The translations under genes were made by a program, and so were the position numbers. From assembly GCA_032622095.1 (NCBI GenBank), contig CP136065.1:39375503-39439502 (forward strand): DNA of 64,000 nt. Reading direction: 5' to 3'. This DNA is from Siphonodentalium dalli (Eukaryota; Mollusca; Scaphopoda; Gadilida; Siphonodentaliidae). Under the pieces are notes generated by a model that searched no databases, was not told the origin of the DNA, and worked only from the letters and a program-made list of their open reading frames with translations. Of this stretch, positions 34,101-44,860 are shown in pieces (positions within the stretch are counted from its first letter, which is position 1; each line of letters begins with the position of its first letter).

Positions 34101-35481
34101 GCATTTCAGACTATATTCTAGAGGAAATTTTCGCCTAAGAGGCCCGAAATGTCAATTATTACCGCCACCATCGGACGGTTTTCGTTTGCCCGACTTTTCG
34201 CCTTGGATTACAGGAATTGAATTTATCATTGGTGGGAAATGTTCAGATACCAAGTTCAAGAAACGACCTATGGTAATTTTGTTATTGAATAAAATGGTGT
34301 GGAATGTATATGTGAACGAACGTGCAACAATTGTAACTCTGATCTGTGGTGAGGAGTCAAAGGTACCGTTGGGTCGTGGTGATATAAGAGGCAGCAGCAG
34401 CCAGATACTTCAGACCAAATATGTGTTGAGATTGCACCGATAGTTTGAGTTTCCGCCATTCTTTATAGTATAATATAATTATTTCGTTTGAGATATATAG
34501 ATTAGAATATGTTCTTAAAGTTTCGATTGTGACGTGGACTTTTCCACCTATTGGGAAACGTGGTGTATTAGGTGGATAACTACAACTAGAGGGGTACAAT
34601 TGGAGTATTTACACTTGTGAATTATTATCTGCGAGGTGAAATTGGAAATTACAACTTTGACCATCTCCCCTTGTCGAAAAAAGACCAACAATCAGTGCCT
34701 CGAAAAACATGTATCGGTCTCGATTGTGCTCCATAACAATTAAGTTTTTTCTGGACACAATAAGGTTTGGATTGCATGATAATACTGTTTTCCCACAGCT
34801 CTAATAATGACATGTTTCACAAATTATTTTTGTATATAACGGGGAATTCGTTCCTTTGTTTCTATTGTAAGTAGATATAATAGATCGTAAAAATGTATCT
34901 GTTCCATTTGTAGGCTATCCCTGTTATATTGTCCGATAGTAGAATCGTGCATTGCTCGTATGCGTTCACGGCTTTGTTCCAAATGAATAAAGCTAGTTGA
35001 TATTATATTACTGTGTGGGCGTTATCATGCCTCGTCTGTTGTCCGAGCGTTACCAATAGTGCATTTGAAGGCACAGAGAGGGGATAGATCCGCAAATTTG
35101 CAAGCTATATTTAGAAAATAATGCAGGAATGTTTCTCAATTTTTGTCTATTATACCAGATGGACAAATGCTCTAAATAAAGCTCAGATGCTTCTTACTGG
35201 TGAAATTGGGATAAATGTGTTGGCGTTATCAATAAAAGCCCCAGCGCGAAAATGGGTGAAAAGTAAGAGATTGAAATTTGTGCGAGGCATCAGCTTTATA
35301 CGGGACTATATTTCTATAAGCGGCTTTGTTCAATGGACTCAAGAAATATATAGTTCTTCTTTCGCTATTATGGCACAACAAGAATATTTGTTGCTTTCGA
35401 GAAATAAGCATCGGAAGCGAGAATTAGCTATTTGTTGTGAGTGTTTCGTTAGCCATCACGTGACCGAGTTTAGTGGCCCTG
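31137..35481. mobile_element. 4.35-kb DNA transposon with 25-bp TIRs, non-autonomous or decayed
   Basis: The left end is CAGGGCCACC then AAACTCGGTCACGTG. The inverted right end is CAGGGCCACT then AAACTCGGTCACGTG, one mismatch in 25. TATAG flanks both sides (31132-31136, 35482-35486), a probable 5-bp target duplication. Unit 1 lacks this DNA: block B runs on directly near 13945. Internal frames (33491-33796, 34099-34443, 35121-35486) show no transposase motifs I recognise. CAGGG ends suggest hAT, but a 5-bp duplication is short for that family, so I leave the superfamily open. Confidence 0.75.
32227..32371. mobile_element. Palindromic MITE-like hairpin inside the 4.35-kb element
   Basis: The arms GGATATTACTTGGTTGG with TTTGATA and TATCAAA with CCAACCAATTAATATCC pair over the outer ~24 bp, and inner CGAGGTAACCTC / GAGGTTATCG strings pair too. 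Downstream are TGACGTCAC (32430) and GTGTGATAAAATGA (32515), resembling the order in the insertion at 23124-23453. Confidence 0.6.
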
Positions 35482-35486
35482 TATAG

Positions 35487-36299
35487 ACACAGTCAAAATA
35501 CAAACAAGTTAAAACGAAAATAGGCCTATTTAGCTGTAACATGTACAGCGGACAGCACACTTTTGTATTTGAGCGTGTGAATCGGCCATTGATTCTATAT
35601 CCAGACATTGTATGCTGGTGAAATGTGCTAACGTTATACATCTTACCAACTGAGCCACCATGGGTTCCAATCGGTCATTTAGTCTATATTAGGTGAGGGG
35701 GTTGATTTCCATGCCCTTCAACCTCAACAATTGAGTACTGGCCTTATATATGAAGTCAACGCTGTCTTTGTGGATCTATTCAATTTGCGATGTGACTGGT
35801 GTGTGAACTGGGATAGCGTCCTGATTTTGATTGTGCCATGTGTTTTTAATTCTTGTTCCCCACTCAAGTCAGAAAGACTCTGCGCCGCATTACAGATCAT
35901 ATTATTGACAATATGCAAATTTCAAAAAAAATAAACTCTCATAAGAATTTGAATTATCTTTGTGTTGGAATTATCCAGGTGAGTCATGGCAGGACAAAAC
36001 TCCAGGATACAAGGTTGGAATTGTTGGTTTTTAAATTTTTGGGAGACACCACCCCGGGAATGCATATATATTGTCCATTCAGATTTCGGACACTCACCCC
36101 TCCAACACACGTTTGTTTTCCTATGGCAATTTGGGGACCCCCCCCCCCACAAGTTTTATGAAAAGCCGTGAAAATAGCAGGATAAGACAGACGGAGGGTG
36201 TGGAATGTTTTAAATGACCATCCGGATGAAATGCAAATCAGGTAAGCTTAATGAAAAGTACCAGACATCTCAGTAAATCATAAAACACTCATTAACTAA
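35487..36299. repeat. Block B copy 2, right part (no gene seen)
   Basis: It continues the alignment to 14095-15005 after the transposon. It includes a second tRNA-like A-box on the minus strand at 35644-35660 and a C-run at about 36138. At 36292 it carries the empty TTAA site for the unit 1 MITE. Confidence 0.75.
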
Positions 36300-36522
36300 A
36301 CTTGTCAATAAGATGCAGAATCCATACAAGATCTGATTCTAATTGTTCGTCCATTGAAAGTCTTAGCGACTATTTAGATATAAATATAGGATTAAGAAAA
36401 AGATATACCATTGAACCTCAGTCATGTGGTCTTATGTGCTCCCACATTAAAAGCTTCCCAAAATATTAATGATCTCACAATTCATTCACTATTGCATATC
36501 AAAGTTTCAATATATCTAGATT

Positions 36523-36973
36523 ATGCTGAATTGGGAGAAAAAACCATTAGCTGAAGCACAAACATTCTTGTTAGATATCCACACACTATTGAGAGATTAA
36601 ATTAGGATAGTTGCATGGTGATAAAATGTTCACTACTATCATCAGTAGACGAATTTCCTCTTTTAAGAGAAACAACAATCCATTTGGGGGGGGGGGGGTT
36701 GAATGTCATTGTCGTTGGTGACCTATTCCAGTTACCGTCTGTTTAATCTAATTTTGGTTTTACAAATACTATTCTTTGGGAATTATTCACGCCATTGTTT
36801 TTCACAACAAATATGAGGCAATCTGAAGATATTTTTGTTGCCAGTATTCTCAATAGAGCAGGCTATGGCCTCTTGCTGGACCTCAGTTTTAAAGTCAAGA
36901 ACTCTCCACAACCATGGTAACATTACTATTATTCTTATCAATCCAAATTTTCAAATACATGATCACAAATCTT
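36523..36973 (+). pseudogene. PIF1-like helicase of a Helitron, decayed, copy 2
   Basis: It shares MLNWEKKPLAEAQ and LNVIVVGDLFQLPSV, then FFTTNMRQSEDIFVASILNR AGYG. A G-run (about 36667) replaces part of the region between the Walker B and QLPP motifs. It is the paralogue of 17329-17835 and inactive. Confidence 0.75.
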
Positions 36974-38122
36974 TATGTCAACAGTACAAAGCCAAAACCA
37001 AAGCACATTTATAACCATATAGTTCTGAAATTTTAGAACCTTAATTCCAATAACGTCTAGAAGGAACATATCACATTTTAACTTCAAATTAGTTCGTTCT
37101 CCAACCAAATGTTAAACGTAAAATTAACATACAGGCTATACAGTGTCATTATAACTGCCATTATATTGATAGAGGATCGTTATTAACAACAGTACCCATT
37201 CCTCAGTTAACTATAACATGGACCACATTAACATGCCGTTCTATCTATATGTGTCAATATATCACCCCTATGACCATGGGCATGATTGTGTCAATTTTGT
37301 CTTTGCAAAATATAACTTTGATTTAAATTTACCAAACACAATAAAATATAGCTCAATAATTCTATGTCAAATAGTTCATGGGTGATCTGATGCATGCATC
37401 TTAGTTTTCTTGTATTATATGCTGTAGTGTTATATATAACAGTCCCAGATGCACATTAATTTTATTATATATATTATATTTTATTATATAGCCAGTGAGT
37501 GGCTTGAGTTCACGACCGGTATCAACTTAGTTTGTTTACACCAGGTGTGCTACGCGTCACGTGGGCGTTGTGCAATCCGCTTATGTCAATTAAATTGATT
37601 ACGTCTTGTACATGAAATTTCGTAATTTAATTTCGTAACTCAACTTAAGGCGGAAGCCATAAATTAAATTTATAACTTAAATGGAGTCATAAATTATATT
37701 TATATTAAATAATTACATTTGATTTTAAGATAACCTGTTAACCTGAACGTTTACAGAAGACATCTTCAAGTTCGACTCAAATGAATTATTTCCCTTTATA
37801 TATTATCGATATGATATCGTTATTATTACTAGGAATTTATTGAAATTAGCATACAGTGTCCCTTTAAAGGCTGTATATCGGTATGTCATCTCTGTATCGG
37901 TATCTTAAATTAACTCTCATCCATCCTTCCAATTGTTTACAATAAACGAGCATTGTCCGTTAAGATGGTGTATATTTCAACTGTCCTCAATGTTTGAGAC
38001 ACAAAACGTGTCATCTAAATGAATAACCATAAAATATATATACCATATATATCTATGACAGGCACGCGAGTCACGCGAGTCAGAAATCTGAGTCATACCT
38101 AAATATAGAGTCGCGCGATGAC

Positions 38123-38340
38123 GAAACGAAACCGAAACAGATTGGGAAGCAGCTTGTCGGGGAATTACCCAGAATTTATTTTGTTCTTCCGTAAATACGT
38201 TGCATATTCTACGCGGTCATGTCCATACATGTACGCCTGATATCGCGGGTGGATATAGTAAATGTACATGAATAGTAATCGACCGCCAAATATACACAGA
38301 AACTCAATTAATCGTCATCAAAATCGTGCTGTTATATAAA
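38123..38340 (+). promoter_or_regulatory. Promoter-like island: IRF motif, kB-like site, TATA (copy 2)
   Basis: GAAACGAAACCGAAAC at 38123-38138, GGGGAATTACCC at 38159-38170 and TATATAAA at 38333-38340. The ISRE-kB spacing is again 20 bases. The island lies about 10.9 kb upstream of TRIM copy 2 when read on the minus strand, the same relation as copy 1 of the island has to TRIM copy 1. Confidence 0.35.
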
Positions 38341-38940
38341 CCTTAGTGAGGTCATGCATTAATGTTTACAAAGCGAAGTACAATATAATGTTCGCTGACC
38401 TTATTTCGTACTCGACGGCCAATTGTGCAATATAATTTCCTCCCTAAACGACCGATGCGCATCAAATAACGTGTAAACATGCATTCCAAGTATCCCCTGA
38501 TAGGGATGGAACTCTCTGAAATAGATTTTATTGCCAGATACTTACGTGTTTTAGTTTTATGCTTGAAAGTATTCACAGAAGGTATACACACTCAGTGGAT
38601 ACGGTCAGTTGATCTTAGTATAATAGCTATGAGAGATTACTCTACCTGGAGTTTGGGTATGAGCATTCAGATAAAAATACTTTAAAATGTTATGGATCCG
38701 GGGATGGAACGCTCGTGCTATTTGCCGGTAAACTCAATCGCATTGACGTCACGCGCACATTGGGTTAAGTCCATATATTCCCGAGCGATTAACTCTCCCC
38801 ACCACGCAGAAATCGCTGGCTGCTGAACCAAACAGAGCAATTTCATAAAACAAATTTCTGTAAGGCTATACCAAATAAACATCAATAGATTATCATCACA
38901 TTTTCTTGGAAAATTTGGGCGGCGAATTTTATGTTTTATC

Positions 38941-39497
38941 CAGGGGGGGGGGAGGGGTCGGAAAAACATTTCAGGCACGTATGGCATTTTTTCGCTTTCG
39001 ATCATTTTTTGTACCCACCCACCCCCACAGCCAATTTTTTTCCCGTTTTCGGCAGTTTTTTCCGACCATTTTTTGACACCCACCCCCCCCCCCCATTTTA
39101 ACAGAGATTTGCGGGGGGAAATTCACTGTAAACAGCTGTATATGAATTTCTGTGCATACTATTTATCATGGATGTTAACATGGACATGTAAATAGGAATG
39201 AGTAATTTTGAGGTCATTCGGCCAAAAAAACATGGCTGCCAGCGGCCATCTTGGATTTCAAAATTTGCAACAAAATACAACACGATAACTGCCTGCAGTC
39301 AGTTTACCAGTTAGAATTACATTATTTCTCTCATTCAAACTGATTCAAAGTGGTTTTGAAGCCCAACTCATTGCCAAAACACTAAAAACAAGCAGGAATT
39401 TTTTTTTTAGTTGCGGAAAAAATTGCTTGTTGGTGGCTTTGACCACCTACCCACCCCGGCATACGTGCCGGAAGAAATTTGTTCACCCCCCCCCCTG
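38941..39497. mobile_element. hAT-like MITE, 557 bp
   Basis: The ends are CAGGGGGGGGGG and its complement, followed inward by inverted GGCACGTATGGC / GGCATACGTGCC. It is flanked by TTTTATC on both sides (38934-38940, 39498-39504). Block C copies 1 (about 19527) and 3 (about 43728) carry the uninterrupted ttttatcattta site, so this inserted after the duplication. It is non-coding. Confidence 0.8.
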
Positions 39498-39730
39498 TTT
39501 TATCTTTAAATTACTGCGCCACATGCAGTGACAAAACAGTCCTATATTCACGAATCCATACATTGTGCTAAACTATATATGCATCAGTAAAATGTAATAT
39601 GTGTACATAAACATTGATAAATTATAATACAACTATTTGTATTTTTGTTATCTACATTGATGTATGCATGGGTTTATATTATGAAGAACGTTATGGATAA
39701 GTTACGCAAGTGAAACTGGTTCATACCAAA

Positions 39731-42509
39731 CCACACTATAGTTATGTATAAGACTATAATTATTCCAAATATCTCTATATTTGGTATGTGTGTAAACTGT
39801 AAACGTGCTTGAACATACTTCAGCATTTCACACACAGCCCATGCAAGCATCACTGACATTTGCTAAATAGGGGTAGACTCATCCATGTGGTTCGTTTTAC
39901 GTAGCTATACTTTTTTTGGAATGACGATGAATGTATTACTGGCCTTCGACATAGTGTCATTATAGTCTATATCATCTTTGTGATAAAGGTATATCCACAA
40001 TCCACAATCTATTGTTTTAAAGCGGGTATTAGGGGCCGTTCATAGGATGGCCAAAACATCGGGGACCGAGGCTGATGATAATTTAGGCATTATTACAGGC
40101 CTACCATTAAATACTGGTCAATTTATAAATCATGTAGTCATTCTAGACAAGTATTGACATCCGTTCCAATTTTTGCACAACCCCTAACACCAGACAATAA
40201 TAACAATGAAGACACAATGTAGCTATCGATATCTGTCTCAAATATTATCAACAATTATTTGATTACTGTTAGACAAGTATTGTATTCATAATCAAATACA
40301 CCAACTGGGAAACATATTTATATTGTATTCGTAAGCATCACATTTAAAACTAATTGAATCGCTCCTCCCTGCACATAGTCGAAATAATAACAAAACATTC
40401 CACACAAATTACTGGCTGGAAAATAAAAATACGTGAACAATTTCCGCACGACGGGGGACGTCCACTTTAGTATTTACTCAGATCTCATTAAGAATTGGAA
40501 AACGGTGGGGACTAACTCCATGCACACATGTTTTCTTTGTGACTACTCATACTTCTCAAGGGGTCGAGTTATTTCACCCCCACCCCTTGTGAACATTTTC
40601 AGCAAATGAAAATCTCATGCCGAGGGACCTGGTAATAGGGGTGGTGTTTCAGCCTCCCCCCCCCCCCCACACACACAATGTAGTCTCATGCCAACTTTGG
40701 TTGGCTAACATCGGTTAGAAATTAAACACCTGACCCAACGTCGGTTGGAAATTAAATGCCTGACACACCATCTGTTAGAAATTAAACGCCTGACACAATA
40801 TCGGTTAGAAATTAAACGCCTTAGACAACATCTTTGGAAATTAAACGCTCCTTTGAAAAATCCATTTTTATGTTATCGAGGTCATGTAAATCTCTCAGAA
40901 AAGTCCCATCACCTGTGAGAAATCAACAGTAATCTATCGCTGTTCATTGTTAAATGATTAGTGATTGGTTAACTCATCATTTCATAGTACCGGCGATATT
41001 GTCGTTGTCACTAATCACAAAAATATAGCAAACATTGTAACTTTTCAATATTAATTATGTGTCAACAAAGTTAACTACGACGTGACGTCCTACTTTGAAC
41101 TATGTTGTTTGATAAATAACAGTCATTCAAACAACACTGATAACGGATGAATGGCGGCAGACTCTTGAATTTTTTTTGGTGGGTTTTTACCCCACGTCCC
41201 GTCTAAGGTATAAATACCCCCGACACTCGTATAACATCGGGTGCGTTCGGAAGTTTGGATGTGGACATCCTCCCCTAAAATGAAAAAGTACCCTTATAAA
41301 AACACTCTGGTAAACCACGGTGAAAAACACTCTGCTATTTACTCTGGTGATTGGAACAGGCAAACTTATATAATTTTACCAGGGTGTTACTCTGGCAAAA
41401 TTTGTCAAGTCCAACGTCACCATATTACACGCACACATGTTGACCCACCCATGTAGTTTTACTTTAATGAAGTGGACCCATTACACCAAGGTATATTACC
41501 GGGATTTAAGTGTGTATGTGATGGTTCTACTATAGTAAGTATACTAGGTTAATTTACCTCGATATTAATGTAATCTACCACGGTAGTACTTGGGTACTTT
41601 TTTGGTAGCATTAAAATTTGAGACAAAAGATTGGAAATCACACGAATGACACATTAGATGTGTTAGAATCTTCTTGATTTAGCTGACTTATTTATAAGAA
41701 TATTTTGTCCCATTCTTTTAACTTTTGAGTATGACACCGGGTACACTTTGTTCCACTGATTAATGAACAAATATGATTTTATTCTCACAAAAAAGACAGA
41801 ACACACCTGAGCTGCGAAATATACTAGTATGACATAGAGTTATCGCTCATGTCCGTGTGACAATACTCTGGTAAAAGCCAGGTAAACCATGCTTTACATG
41901 GCTCTACTCTGGTAACATTTCGGCAGTCGGATAAACAATGATATGCTCTGGTAAAAGCCATGTAAAGTCCATGTAAAATGACATAACTTTGTATATTCCA
42001 AGTAATGGCATGGTGTACCCCACTTAAATTATACTCTGGTAAATCATGGTGAATTACCATTACATACACACCATTAACAACATGTACCATAAATGTTTTA
42101 ATTGATTGGAATCCACCTTCAGGGTTGTTTCTATTGTGGACTTAACCCTACCCATCTAAATTATTGTCGCTGCATTGTTGAAATACATTTCACAGTATCA
42201 GTGTAGACTTGAATCAAGTCTGAACTGCACCAAAGACAACATACCAGACTTTAGTCTAGAAATAAAACAAACATTCATACTATCATTTCCCTGGTATTAC
42301 TTGTATATTATTGTATGATATTACCTCAACTCATTTGAAATCACAGGATGTATTACTAGTTGCCATATAACATTAATACTTGGGGATGTACACGTAGAAA
42401 TGATTTATTCACAAAATCCACCTCTAACTGCAAACCAACCCATATAATAAGCACCATGGTTGTAGTGCCATTTTTATTGATTTTGCGAACAGCATAACAT
42501 ATTAAACAC
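39731..42509. other. No gene seen; unique stretch with short 'actctggtaaa' repeats
   Basis: This is not part of the duplicated units. Four diverged copies of cggttagaaattaaacgcctgac lie at 40700-40850. From 41300 to 42060 the motif ACTCTGGTAAA (and variants) recurs seven or more times. Short frames here are not credible genes. Confidence 0.5.
40700..40850. repeat. About 33-bp tandem repeat, four to five diverged copies
   Basis: Units of aacatcggttagaaattaaa followed by cgcctgacac. Confidence 0.75.
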
Positions 42510-43745
42510 TTAAATTTAAATTAAATTATTATATTTGATTTTAAGATAACCTGTTAACCTGAACGTTGGTTTACGGAAGACATCTTCGACTCAAATGAAT
42601 TATTTCCCTTTATTTATTATCGATATTAGATCGTTATTGTTACTGGGGAGTTATTGAAATTGGCGTACACTGTCGCTTTAAAGTCTGAAGATCGGAATAA
42701 CATCTCTGTACCGGCATGTTAAATTAACTCTTATCCATCGATCCTTCCAATTATTAAACTTTATACGAGCATTGTCCGTTAAGATAGTGAATATTTCAAC
42801 TGACACAAAACGTGTCACCTAAACGAATAACCATAAAATATATATACCATAAAAATATGGCAGTGACAAGAGTCATAAATCAGTCATACCTAAATATAGA
42901 GTCGCACGATGACGAAACGAAACCGAAACAGATTGAGGAACAGCTTGTCGGGGAATTACCCAGAATCTATTGTGTACTTCCGTAAATACGTTTCATATTC
43001 TTCGCGGTCATGTCCATACATGTACGCCTGGTATCGCGGGTGGATAAAGTAAATGTACATGAATGGCAATCGACCGCCAAATTAACACAACAAACTCAAT
43101 TCATCGCCATCTCAAAGTCGTGCTGTTATATAAACATTAGTGAGATTATGCATTAATGTTTACAAAGCGAAGTACAATATAGTCTGATAGTGTACGCTGA
43201 CCTTATTTAGTACTCGACAGCCAATTGTGCAATATAATTTTCTCTCTAAACGACCGATGCACATCAAATACCTCGTAAACATGCATTACAAGTATCCCCT
43301 AATAGGGATGGAACTCTCTGAAAAAGATTGTATTGCCAGATACTTACGGGTTTTAGTTTTATGCTTGAAAGTATTCACAGAAGGTATACACACTCAGTGG
43401 ATCTAAGTATAAGAGATATGATAGATAACTCTACCTGGAGGGCATGAGTATTCAGATACAAATACTTTAAAACTTTATGGATCCGGGGATGGATCGCTCG
43501 TGCTATTGTCCGGTAAAATCAATCGCATTGACGCGATGTGCACTTTTGACTGGTTAAGTCCATATATTCCCGAGGGATGGCCAAGCTCTCCTCACCATGC
43601 ACGAATCGTCTGCTGAACTAAACAGATCAATTTCATAAAACAAATTTGTGTAAGGCCATGTAAAGTAAACAAACACCTATAGATTATTATCACATTTTAT
43701 TGGAAAATTGGGGCGGATGATTTTATGTTTTATCATTTATTTTGT
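42510..43745. repeat. Orphan copy of duplication block C (copy 3, partial)
   Basis: It aligns with 18340-19540 and 37690-38945 but lacks the helicase pseudogene part. Like block C copy 1, it precedes a block A (44595), so the C-A order is kept. Its presence right of block C copy 2 implies a further unit whose A and B blocks were lost, or a partial duplication. Confidence 0.85.
42914..43134 (+). promoter_or_regulatory. Promoter-like island: IRF motif, kB-like site, TATA (copy 3)
   Basis: GAAACGAAACCGAAAC at 42914-42929, GGGGAATTACCC at 42950-42961 and TATATAAA at 43127-43134. The ISRE-kB spacing is 20 bases as in the other two copies. The plus-strand frame at 44483 lies about 1.35 kb downstream. 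Confidence 0.35.
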
Positions 43746-44594
43746 TATTAATTGTTTTTCTTCGGACACAACTACGGCTCCACGAGGTGCACGGTGAACC
43801 CATCTACAAACAACTGTTAACTGTTTGACGAATAAAGCTCCATAAAGTGATGAAATGCTCGATGAAGTGTGATAATTAGTTTCCATATTTCAATTTTGTG
43901 TGCTTTCAGCCTCAAGATGAGTGTTTGGTGATACATTTGGAGAACGTTGTCAACGTTCCATTGATACAGATATTTTAGGAAACTAAATCTACATTCACAT
44001 TGGAATTTGCTGCATTTAAGTAGGACAATATTGACAATGTCATGAGACACTCCACGGTGTTGGAGTAAACCCCATTGCGGGCATGATTTTTGCCCGCGTC
44101 GGAGTTTACTCCTGCCCGCATTACGTTTTACTTTATCGATGTACGGTATGTTTGGAAATATGTCTTTATTGGAGTTACTGGATAGGGATTTTTGGTGTTT
44201 AGTACCAAACACGTCAATGATAGAGTCTCCCATATAGACTGCTCAACGTTTAAAAAAAAATCTCGAGAAGTGTCTGCAGTGAAAGTTTGCTGCATGAAAC
44301 TTAAATTTACCCAGACAATCCGAATGCGCTCGAGTAAGATTGTCTGTTTCTCAAGAACTGAAATCTGAATTTTCTCTAAACTCCTGTCACAGCATAAATA
44401 GGTATTGCCTATCATATTCGTCTTCCATTGGTTAGTATAGCTTCTAAATTGACTACTTTTAACTAATTAGACTAGCCCTGGTATGGAAATGTCTAACTGT
44501 CATGGCCCGATGTGCGGTTTACTGACGCCCGTATATGGGTTTACTGCCCGCAGCGGGGATTATGGGATGACCAGCGTGAATACCACACGACACA
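43746..44594. other. No recognised gene between blocks C3 and A3
   Basis: Two overlapping minus-strand frames (44128-44415 and 43817-44233, 95 and 138 codons) could be one frameshifted sequence. I recognise no domain, and no paralogue exists in the window. Left uncalled. Confidence 0.4.
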
Positions 44595-44860
44595 AGGCGG
44601 AGGGTGGTATATCTCCCGTCGAGCCTGGCACCATGCACGCTATACCAGACAACTGGAGAAACTGTAACGTATTTAACATGTCGACATTTTTCAATGAAGA
44701 CTATAAAAGACCAAACAATAACGCACCGAAAACTTTCGTGAATAGCTTGCGACCAATAGTTCGACCAGGTGCGCATAGTATTTTTGATTTAAGCCGTGTG
44801 TGTTTCCCCAATGACCCAATTCAAGTTTTCAGTGCAGAGAAAGATGACGTCAAAATTTGA
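44483..44860 (+). CDS. 125-codon plus-strand frame of unknown function, copy 3
   Basis: The C-terminal ~85 residues (EGGISPVEPGTMHAIPDNWR to EKDDVKI) match the two separated parts in units 1 and 2, here in one frame. The N-terminal ~40 residues have no counterpart in the other units. No domain is recognised. Preservation of reading in three copies is weak evidence of coding; the different 5' ends argue against a single conserved gene. Confidence 0.25.
   Translation: MEMSNCHGPMCGLLTPVYGFTARSGDYGMTSVNTTRHKAEGGISPVEPGTMHAIPDNWRNCNVFNMSTFFNEDYKRPNNNAPKTFVNSLRPIVRPGAHSIFDLSRVCFPNDPIQVFSAEKDDVKI

Larger units (their letters stand above)
36300..39730. repeat. Segmental duplication block C, copy 2
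   Basis: Paralogous to 17160-19760, apart from a hAT-like MITE at 38941-39497. A 68-codon frame at 38479-38685 is cut by stops in both other copies, so I do not call it a gene. A minus-strand GTAAGTAT donor-like string (38538-38545) is conserved at 19141 and 43340. No other gene is seen in 36985-38100. Confidence 0.85.

Noticed and set aside
35121-35486. 121-codon frame at the right end of the 4.35-kb element as a transposase
   Set aside because: It reads through the TIR (ending FSGPV) and shows no catalytic motif I can identify.
38479-38685. 68-codon frame in block C2 (MHSKYPLIGMELSE...)
   Set aside because: A stop interrupts it after about 20 codons in block C1 and after about 40 in C3, so it is not maintained.
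43817-44415. Two overlapping minus-strand frames as a frameshifted gene
   Set aside because: No domain recognised and no paralogue; insufficient support.
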